Shown here in pieces: positions 8,167-16,913 of a DNA stretch of 64,000 nucleotides. Each line of letters opens with the position of its first letter. Within the stretch, counting starts at the first letter, position 1. Under the pieces are notes generated by a model. That model was not told the DNA's origin, did no database searches, and worked only from the letters and a program-made list of their open reading frames with translations. A program made the position numbers and the translations under genes. This DNA comes from Paraflavitalea pollutisoli (GTDB lineage Bacteria > Bacteroidota > Bacteroidia > Chitinophagales > Chitinophagaceae), in assembly GCF_029360705.1 (NCBI RefSeq), contig NZ_JARKMX010000008.1:1301949-1365948 (forward strand), read 5' to 3'.

Positions 8167-8988
8167 ATGAGTACTGTAAAACTTAAAGACGGAGCAGAAC
8201 TGTATTACAAAGATTGGGGCGCTGGTCAGCCCATCGTATTCCACCATGGCTGGCCCCTTTCCAGCGATGATTGGGATGCACAGATGATATTTTTCCAACA
8301 GCAGGGATTCCGGGTAATCGCTCATGATCGCCGCGGTCACGGTCGCTCTACACAAACTGCCACCGGCCATGAAATGGAAACCTATGCTGCCGATGTAGCA
8401 CAACTGGTAGAAGCACTGGACCTGCAGAACGCCATTCACATCGGTCACTCTACCGGCGGAGGTGAAGTGATCCGTTACGTCAACAAGTACGGTAAAGGCC
8501 GTGTTGCCAAAGCAATACTCGTTAGTGCAGTAACGCCCATTATGGTAAAGAATGCCAACAACCCCGATGGCGTTCCCGAGAGCATTTTCGACGAGATCCG
8601 CCAGCAAACCGCTACCAACAGGCAGCAATACTTCAAAGATTTTTCGGAGGCATTCTACGGCTATAACCGCCCAGGCGCGGAGCCCAAGCAAGGCATCCGC
8701 GACAACTGGTGGCGCCAGGGCATGATGGGCAGCATCCTGGCCCATTATGAGTGTATCAAAGCATTCTCTGAAACAGATTTTACGGAAGACCTGAAGAATG
8801 TCGACGTTCCCGTGCTCATATTACACGGAGAAGACGACCAGATCGTTCCATACAAGATCACTGCCTTAGCAGCCGCCAAACTGCTGAAGAACGGAAAGCT
8901 GATCACCTATCCTGGCTTCCCGCATGGTATGCCTACCACCGAAGCCGAGACGATCAACAAAGACATCCTCGCCTTCATCAAAGGCTAA
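8167..8988 (+). CDS. Alpha/beta hydrolase, non-haem chloroperoxidase/arylesterase type
   Basis: 273 residues with no signal peptide. The oxyanion region is FHHGWPLSSDDW. The nucleophile elbow GHSTGG gives Ser95. The acid is in HGEDDQIVP (Asp224) and the histidine in FPHGM (His253), a complete triad. Length and motif wording match the cofactor-free haloperoxidase/arylesterase subgroup, which hydrolyses esters and can perform perhydrolysis. The true substrate is unknown. The gene is monocistronic, with a strong terminator right behind it. Confidence 0.9.
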   Translation: MSTVKLKDGAELYYKDWGAGQPIVFHHGWPLSSDDWDAQMIFFQQQGFRVIAHDRRGHGRSTQTATGHEMETYAADVAQLVEALDLQNAIHIGHSTGGGEVIRYVNKYGKGRVAKAILVSAVTPIMVKNANNPDGVPESIFDEIRQQTATNRQQYFKDFSEAFYGYNRPGAEPKQGIRDNWWRQGMMGSILAHYECIKAFSETDFTEDLKNVDVPVLILHGEDDQIVPYKITALAAAKLLKNGKLITYPGFPHGMPTTEAETINKDILAFIKG

Positions 8989-9006
8989 ATCAGCCATTCT
9001 ATTTTC

Positions 9007-9059
9007 CATGCCCTCCCGGTAAGTATGTAGATACTTGCCCGGAGGGCATGGTGTTTTTT
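9007..9059 (+). terminator. Strong intrinsic terminator of the hydrolase gene
   Basis: A 20 bp stem, 9007-9026 with 9031-9050, with one mismatch and one G-U pair around a GTAG loop, followed by GTGTTTTTTG. It begins 18 bp after the hydrolase stop. Confidence 0.9.
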
Positions 9060-9141
9060 GTCTACCAAACCTGCAGGCCAATCCCCCGACGGCCTACAGG
9101 TGTTATTGCAACTGAACGATCTACAGCGTTAAACTGTCTCC

Positions 9142-11007
9142 CTATTCTTCCTCCTCCTGCCGCGCAGTTGCTTTCAGGTTTTCTGCCCGCTTCACGAGAT
9201 CAAGAAACTCCTTCTTATACGGATCGTTATTGTTTTGAATGCTGTTGCCTGCCAGGGACCGCACCAGCTTGTAACTGCTGCTGCCTTTGAAGGTAGAGTT
9301 CCTGAGCACCATGCCAAAGGCAGCTACCGCCGAGGCAAAACGGATATTGTTGCTGGCAACCTGACCATTTTCTTTCACAGCCACTTCCAGTAAATGGCTC
9401 TTGTCTTCATCCGGCTTTTTGTACCGTAGCTTGACAAACATCCATTCTCGCGAGAAGGATGTACCGGGAGCTTTACCCGGAGCAGTTTGATATCGCAGCA
9501 TATCTACCGGCGCCAGCCACTGATCACTCGCTAAGGAGGCGGGAATAACTTCGTACAACGCAGTTACCGTATGATTGCTGCCCATATCGCCGGCATCCTT
9601 CTTATCGTTATTGAAATTTTCGGTAGCCAGCAACCTGTTTTCATAACCGATCAATCGGTAGCCTTTTATTTGTTGCGGATTGAACTCTACCTGCAACTTT
9701 ACGTCTTTGGCAATGGTAAACAGGGTACCCCCGAATTCGCTGATCAACACTTTCTTCGCCTCAGGGAGATCATCGATATAGGCATGATTCCCGTTGCCTT
9801 TACCAGCCAGCTTTTGCATTTTACCATCCTGGTAATTGCCGGTTCCAAAGCCAAGCACAGTAAGGTATACGCCAGATGCCCGTTTTTCCTCGATGAGGTT
9901 TTCCAGGGCATCATCACTACTGGCACCTACGTTGAAGTCGCCATCGGTGCAAAGAATAACCCGGTTGTTGCCGCCCTTCAAAAAATGTTGCTGCGCCGTT
10001 TTATAGGCGAGTTGAATACCAGCACCACCTGCGGTGGAGCCGCCGGCCTCCAACTCATCAATGGCTTCCCGGATCTTGTTTTTATCGTTGGTAGCTGGTA
10101 ATACCAGGCCTGCACTACCTGCGTAGACAACAATGGATATCTTATCCTGCGGACGCAATTGATCGGCCAGCAATTTCAGCGACGACCTCACCAGCGGCAA
10201 TTTATTGGCAGCTTGCATGCTACCACTTACATCGATGAGGAAGACCAGGTTCGAAGGAGGTAGTTGATCAGCTTCAATTTTCTTACCCTGCAAACCGATC
10301 ATCACCAATTGATGTTGTTCGTTCCAGGGACAGGCCATTGATTCTGTAATAACACTAAATGGCTGATCGGCCTTGGGCTGCGGATAGTTGTAGGAGAAGT
10401 AATTGATCATTTCTTCAATCCGCACAGCGCCTGGTTCAGGCAGCCGACCTTCATTGATCAGGCGACGTACATTGCTGTAGGAGGCCGCATCGACATCGAT
10501 GGAAAAGGTAGAGACAGGCTGGTTGGTTACCCGCTGAAATTCGTTCTCTTTGATATGATCATAGCCTTCCCGGTTTAAGTCGCCTTTGTCCCCGCCGGAA
10601 ATATATCCCTGGTTATTGAAACTCATGCCGTAAACACGCCCCGAGTATGCGCTACTATTATTCATAGCCTTTCTCAACGGAGCACCAAGGCGAGTCACCA
10701 CCACTTCCTGCAACTGATGCTCCGATGTTTTGAGCCTTATATTGATAACGGTCTGAGCGCCTACTCTTATTTCCTGTTTATTATATCCCACCATGGCAAA
10801 GACAAGGATGGCCTGCTTATCTGCCACCTGGATAGAGTAAGCACCTTTGGCGTCGCTGGTCGTGCCCATGCTCGTTCCTTTACAGGTGATACTGACGCCC
10901 TGAATCGGGGCTCCCCGCACATCGGTAATTTTTCCGGTAATGGTAGATTGAGCGGCAAGCACAAAGATGCCCGCACACCATACGAATAGTGTCAAAAGAT
11001 ATTTCAT
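9142..11007 (-). CDS. Secreted von Willebrand factor A protein (YfbK-like) with carboxypeptidase-regulatory N-domain
   Basis: 621 residues. A signal peptide (residues 1-19, ending LAAQ) is followed by a CarboxypepD_reg-like beta-sandwich (~20-95) and an EVVVTRLGAPL linker like those before SusC plugs. Next come the vWA N-terminal domain (~155-210, FSIDVDAASYSNVRR), the vWA domain with the MIDAS motif FLIDVSGSM (Asp259-x-Ser-Gly-Ser), TDGDFNVG, and a DUF3520-like C-terminal region. vWA domains bind metal-dependent protein partners. Homologues are widespread in Bacteroidota with unknown role. It is probably periplasmic or surface-exposed. The gene is divergent from the Sel1-repeat gene, sharing a 127 bp promoter region. 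Confidence 0.88.
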   Translation of the reverse strand: MKYLLTLFVWCAGIFVLAAQSTITGKITDVRGAPIQGVSITCKGTSMGTTSDAKGAYSIQVADKQAILVFAMVGYNKQEIRVGAQTVINIRLKTSEHQLQEVVVTRLGAPLRKAMNNSSAYSGRVYGMSFNNQGYISGGDKGDLNREGYDHIKENEFQRVTNQPVSTFSIDVDAASYSNVRRLINEGRLPEPGAVRIEEMINYFSYNYPQPKADQPFSVITESMACPWNEQHQLVMIGLQGKKIEADQLPPSNLVFLIDVSGSMQAANKLPLVRSSLKLLADQLRPQDKISIVVYAGSAGLVLPATNDKNKIREAIDELEAGGSTAGGAGIQLAYKTAQQHFLKGGNNRVILCTDGDFNVGASSDDALENLIEEKRASGVYLTVLGFGTGNYQDGKMQKLAGKGNGNHAYIDDLPEAKKVLISEFGGTLFTIAKDVKLQVEFNPQQIKGYRLIGYENRLLATENFNNDKKDAGDMGSNHTVTALYEVIPASLASDQWLAPVDMLRYQTAPGKAPGTSFSREWMFVKLRYKKPDEDKSHLLEVAVKENGQVASNNIRFASAVAAFGMVLRNSTFKGSSSYKLVRSLAGNSIQNNNDPYKKEFLDLVKRAENLKATARQEEEE

Positions 11008-11134
11008 GGGCGCTTTTGAGAATAGATGCCCCGAAAAGGTGGATTACACAAACATTGGGTAGAAAAGGTGAAAACACGGTAGGGATACACCTATTAAATT
11101 GATAGTTTACGGCCTCACCCATCAACTACCACCC

Positions 11135-13624
11135 ATGCGACGCCTTCTTGTTTTCCTGCTGGTGCAGCTATTATTGATCAATTCTTATGCGCAGGATCTT
11201 ACCGGCACCTGGGAGGGAAGTTTGGCGCAGGGCGACAACGACTTCTCTGTCACTATTTACCTGGTACAAATAGCCGGCGATATTTACAAAGGAGCCGTGC
11301 AGATAAAAGAAAAAAAGCCCATCAAGATCACCGGCAACGGCAGGCTTAATATTCCTAAAGTACTGGAGAAAAAATCCAGCGCTACCATCAACCTGACAGC
11401 GACGCTCAGCAACGGTCAGCTCCAGGTAAAAGAAGAAGAGATCGTAGAAAAAGATGGTCCACGCAGATGGAGACTGGAGCTACTCAGTTTCAGACACAGT
11501 ACCAATAGTGGTAATGAACAACTCTACATCACATCCGGGTACAACGGCGACCTGGTGAAGAAAAGCTCGGACTACCCGCCGCAATATGCCGCTGCCACCA
11601 AACCGGAACCTGGATCGGGCTCCAACAGCCCGCAGGCAAGTGGCGCTGGTGCATCGCGTACTGCAGCGGCTGCAAAACCAGCCCTGGTTTCATTAGACAG
11701 TGTCATCTTCACCAACAGCGCAGGCTCCAGCGATATCCTGTTCAACGATAAAGGCACGCTCGCCTTTACCTTCACCAACAACAGCGAAGTAAACCTGGCC
11801 AGTTTCGATATCCTGTTCAATATCAAGGAAGAAAATACTGGCATCCAGGGCACGGAAGGAAAAGTCGGTACCATGTCACTACCAAAATTCAAAACTGATA
11901 AAGGGGGCATCTACCTGGTTACCGGCTACAACCTCATCAGCGATAGTATTCATTTTACCATCGAAGGCATGTACAAAGGGGCAGCCCTATTCACCCGTGA
12001 CTTTGCCCTGGCCACCAAACCCTTTTTCACCGCCAAAACCACTACGGTCGGCAAAAGCTCCGATATTACCCTGAACGCCCTGGCAGGTTATTACGGCTTT
12101 GGAAAAAAAACCTGGGCAACGGTAGTGACACCATTGAATGCATTGGCTGCCACCGGCAACAAGCCGGCGCTGATGTGGAAAGCGGTATTTACCACGCTGG
12201 GATGGGGCGGATATCCACCGAACGAAAATGAGGGAGTAAAGATCGCCAAACAGGCATTTCCTGCCGTGCAGGAAGCCGCCCGGGCTGGTGATGCAGAATG
12301 TCAATACCTGATGTTTTACGCGATTGGAATGGGGATAGCAGGCGTACCCAACAAGGAAGCCGCCAAAGATTTTCTGCAACGGGCAGCCGATGCAGGCTTT
12401 CTCCCCGCAATGTATGATTACGGCTTGTTTCAGCAAAAAGCCAAACAATACGAAGAAGGACTCAAGCTATTGGAGTCTTGCTATGCAAAAGGCCTCCAGA
12501 AGGCCGCTCTGAACATCGGCTTCTCGCACCGCAAAGGATTCGTAGGAGACAGGGATAGTGAAAAAGCGATCGAATGGTACAAAAAAGGAGAAGCATTTGG
12601 AGATCCTGCCAACCTGATGCAACTGGCATTCATGTATACCGACGGAGAAGACATAGAACCGAATGCCCTCAAAGCCATGCAGTATGCCAAAAAAGCGGCC
12701 GACATGAACTATCCCGATGCGCTGAATTTTATGGCAGGTGTTTATTTACGCGGAAAAGAAGGAGTTCCTAAAAATCCGACTAAAGCACTTGAATTGCTAA
12801 AGCAGGCAGCCGGCCTCGGAGACCAGACAGCCATGACGACGATCGCTTACCTCTACCTTGGCGGTGTCAACGACGCCATACCCAAAGACGATAAAACATC
12901 CTTCTTCTGGGCCAAAAAAGCAGCTGAGTCAGGAGGCGCGGAAGCGATGGCCCTGCTCGGCAATATGTATGAAGAGGGAAAAGTAATTGAGAAGAATACG
13001 ATCAAAGCCAGGTTCTGGACCAACCAGGCCTATAACAATGGTGTAGGTCAACGTGACAACAATGCAGAAAGGATCAGGGAGCAGGAAATGAGCAATATCA
13101 TCAGCGGTATTGATTTTAGCGATCACTATAGCTTATACAGAACTTCCGATGGCGATATTGTAGGAGTAAACGAAGGATCTGATCCACTGGGATCATTGTT
13201 TGCCTCAACGATTGGCACAGCACTTAGCCGCAGGATGAGTCAACAGAAAGTGATCAATGGATTGGAATACATCTATACAAAAGGAGGCAAAAAAATTTAC
13301 GGCGGCACGTTAACTTCCACGCTGACCACCGATATCACGTTGAAAAAAGGTCAACAGGTAAAAGTGAATTCCTACGGCACGGTAAACCTGGGAACCTTTG
13401 CAGGTGTCAGTACACCCAACGGAATTTACGGATTCCAGTCTTACAGCCTGATCCAATCCATACCGCATGCGGCGATCATTGGTGGCGTCAACAAGAAATG
13501 GGTATTCTTTGGCACCGAAAATATTTATACGGCATCAGAAGACGGGGCCTTGCAGATTGCGATCAATGACGCAGATTACAGCAACAATGCGGGATACTTC
13601 GATTGCGTGATAGAGGTCTTGTAA
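11135..13624 (+). CDS. Secreted Sel1-repeat (TPR-like) protein
   Basis: 829 residues from the ATG at 11135, chosen because it opens a clean signal peptide (MRRLLVFLLVQLLL ending NSYAQ). Residues ~20-120 form a beta-rich domain (LTGTWEGSLAQGDNDFSV). A Ser/Pro/Ala linker follows, then a beta domain, then at least six Sel1-like repeats in the middle (AGDAECQYLMFYAIGMG, ALNIGFSHRKG, NLMQLAFMYTDGED, ALNFMAGVYLRGKEG, AMTTIAYLYLGG, AMALLGNMYEEGK). The C-terminal ~180 residues are beta-rich and unrecognised. Sel1 repeats are protein-interaction scaffolds. Its stop codon and that of rluF are one base apart, tail to tail, with no terminator between. Confidence 0.8.
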   Translation: MRRLLVFLLVQLLLINSYAQDLTGTWEGSLAQGDNDFSVTIYLVQIAGDIYKGAVQIKEKKPIKITGNGRLNIPKVLEKKSSATINLTATLSNGQLQVKEEEIVEKDGPRRWRLELLSFRHSTNSGNEQLYITSGYNGDLVKKSSDYPPQYAAATKPEPGSGSNSPQASGAGASRTAAAAKPALVSLDSVIFTNSAGSSDILFNDKGTLAFTFTNNSEVNLASFDILFNIKEENTGIQGTEGKVGTMSLPKFKTDKGGIYLVTGYNLISDSIHFTIEGMYKGAALFTRDFALATKPFFTAKTTTVGKSSDITLNALAGYYGFGKKTWATVVTPLNALAATGNKPALMWKAVFTTLGWGGYPPNENEGVKIAKQAFPAVQEAARAGDAECQYLMFYAIGMGIAGVPNKEAAKDFLQRAADAGFLPAMYDYGLFQQKAKQYEEGLKLLESCYAKGLQKAALNIGFSHRKGFVGDRDSEKAIEWYKKGEAFGDPANLMQLAFMYTDGEDIEPNALKAMQYAKKAADMNYPDALNFMAGVYLRGKEGVPKNPTKALELLKQAAGLGDQTAMTTIAYLYLGGVNDAIPKDDKTSFFWAKKAAESGGAEAMALLGNMYEEGKVIEKNTIKARFWTNQAYNNGVGQRDNNAERIREQEMSNIISGIDFSDHYSLYRTSDGDIVGVNEGSDPLGSLFASTIGTALSRRMSQQKVINGLEYIYTKGGKKIYGGTLTSTLTTDITLKKGQQVKVNSYGTVNLGTFAGVSTPNGIYGFQSYSLIQSIPHAAIIGGVNKKWVFFGTENIYTASEDGALQIAINDADYSNNAGYFDCVIEVL

Positions 13625-13625
13625 G

Positions 13626-14855
13626 TTACCCCTTGCCGCGTCCCTTATTCCTGTAATTCTTGAACGAACCCTTTTCACCGTTCCGGCTGGCTCGCTTGCT
13701 GTCAGTACTTTGCTTTTCCTTACCGGCACTTCTGTCCGGACGACCGGCTTTGCCGGGCCGGGATGGAGAAGATTTTGGTGCGGGCGCTTCCTGCTTCCAG
13801 GGCTTTGCCTCTTTGGAATCCTTATCTTCTTTCTTCCAGGGTTTGGCCCCCTTTTGTTGGGTTGTATTTTTTTTCCACGACTTCGCCCCTTTGGGATCCG
13901 AATCTTCTTTCTTCCAGAAGGGCGTAGTCTTTTGCGAGGCAGTTTCTTTCTTCGACGATTGAGAAGATTTTTTGCCGGCAGGCGAAACACCCTCACCGGC
14001 AACGCTCTTCCCTTTAGGAGAAGCCGGTTTCGACTTGGGTTTGCTCTTCTCTTGCTGCGAATCTTCAATACTCTCCATCAGTTGGGCCAACTCTACTTCA
14101 CTCAGGTAACGCCATTTGCCCACAGCCAGTTTGTCGAGCTTGATGTTCATGATGCGCACCCGTTGCAAACCCACTACATTGTACCCTAGCTGTTCGCACA
14201 TGCGGCGGATCTGGCGGTTGAGCCCCTGTGTAAGAATGATCCGAAACGTTTGGCGACCAACAGAGAACACTTTACAGGGCAAGGTAACGGTATCGAGAAT
14301 GTGTACACCCTGCGACATTTGCTGTATAAAGCCATGATCGATCGGCTTGTTCACCCGCACAATGTATTCTTTCTCGTGGTGGTTATCGGCCCGTAGTATC
14401 TTATTGATGATATCACCGTCATTGGTCAGCAGGATCAGCCCTTCAGAATCTTTGTCGAGCCGGCCGATGGGAAATATCCGCTTGGGGTAATTGACGAAAC
14501 TGATGATATTGTCCTTGATGTGCAACTCGGTCGTCGTGGTAATACCCGTTGGCTTGTTGAGCGCCAGGTACACCCGTTTATCTTTTTTGGCAGCCGTAAC
14601 GATGCTGCCATCTACTTCTACCACATCACCCGGTTTATAGCGGTTGCCCAGCTGGGCCGGCCGGTTATTCAACAATACCCGTCCGGTTGTGATCAGGTTG
14701 TCGGCCTCGCGGCGTGAACAATAACCCGTATCGCTGATAAACTTATTGAGGCTGATAGAATTGTCCAAAGAGATAGCTTTTAACGTGGTTGACAGATGCT
14801 TTCCGGGGCAAATGTCGGAATTGATCGCAACAAAAGCGAATTCTTGCCCAACCAC
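13626..14855 (-). CDS. rluF: 23S rRNA pseudouridine synthase RluF-type, with repetitive basic tail
   Basis: 409 codons from the GTG at 14855. The family normally starts close to SISLNKFIS, so the in-frame TTG at 14768 is a strong alternative start. An S4 RNA-binding domain (LNKFISDTGYCSRREAD) is followed by the RsuA/RluB/E/F catalytic domain with GRLDKDSEGL (catalytic Asp134 in this numbering). The wording around EKEYIVRV and GLNRQIRRMCEQLGY matches RluF, which makes pseudouridine 2604 of 23S rRNA in E. coli. After residue ~265 comes a ~145-residue Lys/Ser/Pro/Trp-rich tail, much longer than the short basic tail of the E. coli enzyme. It lies 38 bp downstream of the RluA-family gene on the same strand. 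Confidence 0.88.
   Translation of the reverse strand: MVGQEFAFVAINSDICPGKHLSTTLKAISLDNSISLNKFISDTGYCSRREADNLITTGRVLLNNRPAQLGNRYKPGDVVEVDGSIVTAAKKDKRVYLALNKPTGITTTTELHIKDNIISFVNYPKRIFPIGRLDKDSEGLILLTNDGDIINKILRADNHHEKEYIVRVNKPIDHGFIQQMSQGVHILDTVTLPCKVFSVGRQTFRIILTQGLNRQIRRMCEQLGYNVVGLQRVRIMNIKLDKLAVGKWRYLSEVELAQLMESIEDSQQEKSKPKSKPASPKGKSVAGEGVSPAGKKSSQSSKKETASQKTTPFWKKEDSDPKGAKSWKKNTTQQKGAKPWKKEDKDSKEAKPWKQEAPAPKSSPSRPGKAGRPDRSAGKEKQSTDSKRASRNGEKGSFKNYRNKGRGKG
13770..13925 (-). repeat. Four 39-bp repeats encoding a 13-residue W/K motif in RluF tail
   Basis: The tail holds four consecutive 13-residue units: TPFWKKEDSDPKG, AKSWKKNTTQQKG, AKPWKKEDKDSKE and AKPWKQEAPAPKS. Each has Trp at position 4 followed by Lys. 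The DNA is correspondingly repetitive (a CTTCTTTCTTCCAG-type block recurs). Confidence 0.8.
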
Positions 14856-14893
14856 CCGGCTGGTGGCGCTTCCGGACAGGCATTCACCGGGTC

Positions 14894-16582
14894 CTAAAAA
14901 TCTTCCCCCGCTGTAAAACTGACGGTTTCTTTTGTTTTGGGATGTATAAATTCAAGGGTAGCCGCGTGAAGACACATTCTTGTCGACACCGTTCCATAGA
15001 GATCATCGCCTACAATGGGGGCATTCAACCCCAACTCATGCGCCGAGTGCATGCGCAATTGATGGGTGCGCCCCGTCAGCGGCCAAAAATCGACCTTGGT
15101 CGTATCATGGTAGCGGGTAGTCACTTTCCACCTGGTAATGCTTTTTCTGCCCGTCTTGAAACACACCAGCTGCCGCGGGCGGTTATACAGATCGGCTGTC
15201 AGGGGCAAACTGATCTCCCCTTCCGACGACTCCAGCACCTTCGACAACAAAGCCCGGTAGCGTTTCCGCACAGTACCCTTCAGGAACTGTCGCTGAATAT
15301 GCCGGTGCGCCTGCGGCGTTTTAGCCACCACCAATAGTCCGGAAGTATCCATATCCAACCGGTGCACGATCAACGGCTCTGTCGCCGTCCAGATGTCTTT
15401 CAACCGGGTATAGACCGATTCTTTGATGTTTACGCCGGGCACCGACAACAGGCCGGCTGGTTTATTGACCACTACCAGGCTCTCATCTTCATAAACGATC
15501 TCCAGTTCGCGGCCCGCTTCCGGTACACGCAATAATGGATTATCGTCGAGCGGTATACCTTCGAGCATATGCGCCAGTATGGGCTTGCATTTGCCCGTAC
15601 AGGCCGGATAATACTGTTGGTGTTTCCGGATCTCCGATTTGGGCGACGCGCCCCACCAAAACTCTGCCATTGCTAACGGTTTGTAGCCATGCACAAAAGC
15701 ATATTGCAACAATTTGGGCGTAGCGCACTCGCCAGCCCCCGCAGGCGGTTTACCGAAAGCCGTTTCACTGAAGATCTCGTGTAGGCTTTTGAAGATGCCA
15801 TCTTTGTTCAAAAAGGAATACTGTATGAAAAGCTGTTGCTGTAGATCGGCCGACCGGTCCTTGCGTTCATTTTTCAGGGCCTCCAACTCCACTTCGTAGG
15901 GCGCGATCGCGGTATGCAATGCTTCAAGCGCCTGCTCCCACTGGCTGATCAGCACATTCAATTGGTGCTTGTCGTGCAGGCTTTGCTTCACAAGACGGGC
16001 TTCCAACGCATCATAGTCCGTCGGGGTTAGCAACGGCTTTTGCGCGATGCGTACCTGTTTACGATGGGCCCGGTTTACTTGTAACTGCGTTCGGAAAGCA
16101 GCGATCTCTTCACGGGATTGAATAGTACCACGATCCAGGTCCGTTTTCAGCTGCCGATAATGATCATCGGCTTCTATGGCCTTCACGCGGTCGTTCACGC
16201 TATTGATGTGTACAATACCCTGCAGAAAAAAGCTATTCCCGGCCAGCATATCGAATACAGGGGGCACAAACAGCGGGTGGTCGTTGGAATTCGCCAGTTT
16301 GCCCGAGAACGCAGACAGATAACCCAGTCTGCCGGCGACATCCTGCACCACCAAAACGCCAAACATCTTACCGATCGCCATACCATCCTGGTCGGTGTGC
16401 AAGCCAAAATTATGATCTAGGTGAGTTTGCGCGTCGAGGTATTGTTGCAGCTCCTTAGCAGCGATATGCGCCAGCGCATGCGGCTCATAATAAAAAGGGA
16501 AGGTAAATCGGGCAGGTAAAGAAATACCCTCGATGGTCGCTTCCGGAAAATAGGTGATCCTATGCTTTTTGTCTATGCTCAC
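14894..16582 (-). CDS. Large RluA-family pseudouridine synthase with N-terminal extension
   Basis: 562 residues. The C-terminal ~210 residues (from ~355) are the RluA catalytic domain: VVNKPAGLLSVPG, IVHRLDMDTSGLLVVAKT with catalytic Asp410, and PLTGRTHQLRMH. Upstream are ~350 residues not found in E. coli RluA (219 residues): a mixed domain (1-125), a charged probable coiled coil (~130-250, KAIEADDHYRQL to LKNERKDRSAD) and a Cys-containing region (CATPKLLQYAF, YYPACTGKCKPIL). This long form occurs in several Bacteroidota and some Gammaproteobacteria and is thought to modify tRNA or 23S rRNA. The rluF gene follows downstream, so the two are probably cotranscribed. Confidence 0.85.
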   Translation of the reverse strand: MSIDKKHRITYFPEATIEGISLPARFTFPFYYEPHALAHIAAKELQQYLDAQTHLDHNFGLHTDQDGMAIGKMFGVLVVQDVAGRLGYLSAFSGKLANSNDHPLFVPPVFDMLAGNSFFLQGIVHINSVNDRVKAIEADDHYRQLKTDLDRGTIQSREEIAAFRTQLQVNRAHRKQVRIAQKPLLTPTDYDALEARLVKQSLHDKHQLNVLISQWEQALEALHTAIAPYEVELEALKNERKDRSADLQQQLFIQYSFLNKDGIFKSLHEIFSETAFGKPPAGAGECATPKLLQYAFVHGYKPLAMAEFWWGASPKSEIRKHQQYYPACTGKCKPILAHMLEGIPLDDNPLLRVPEAGRELEIVYEDESLVVVNKPAGLLSVPGVNIKESVYTRLKDIWTATEPLIVHRLDMDTSGLLVVAKTPQAHRHIQRQFLKGTVRKRYRALLSKVLESSEGEISLPLTADLYNRPRQLVCFKTGRKSITRWKVTTRYHDTTKVDFWPLTGRTHQLRMHSAHELGLNAPIVGDDLYGTVSTRMCLHAATLEFIHPKTKETVSFTAGEDF

Positions 16583-16879
16583 TGATTGTTGCCATTAGGG
16601 TGCGGAATGCCCATCCGGGGCCAACCGGCCGCAAAATTAGGCACATTCCGACAATAAACAAGGCGGTCAGGTAACGCCCGCAGGCCAGCCATCTCCCCCA
16701 TCCGATTCCAGCCACCATTTGTCTGCCCCGGCAAGCTATCTGTCCGGCTGCCCCTATTCACCACAAGTACACAGCAAACCTTGCGATAGCTTTACGACAG
16801 CACAGCAACAGCGCGCAAATCATGAGCTTTCCAACAAAGCATTCTGAGCTGTACAACAAAAGGCAATACCCAACAACAA

Positions 16880-16896
16880 GTCACCTTTGTAGTGAC
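16880..16896 (+). promoter_or_regulatory. Inverted repeat overlapping a promoter box of the aldehyde dehydrogenase gene
   Basis: GTCAC-N7-GTGAC is a perfect inverted repeat. Its central spacer contains CTTTG, so the repeat overlaps CACCTTTG, a partial -7 box, 24 nt before the ATG. This is the expected place for a repressor operator. The rest of the 331 bp gap upstream (from 16583) shows no gene. Confidence 0.4.
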
Positions 16897-16913
16897 AATA
16901 AAGCATTTCATTT

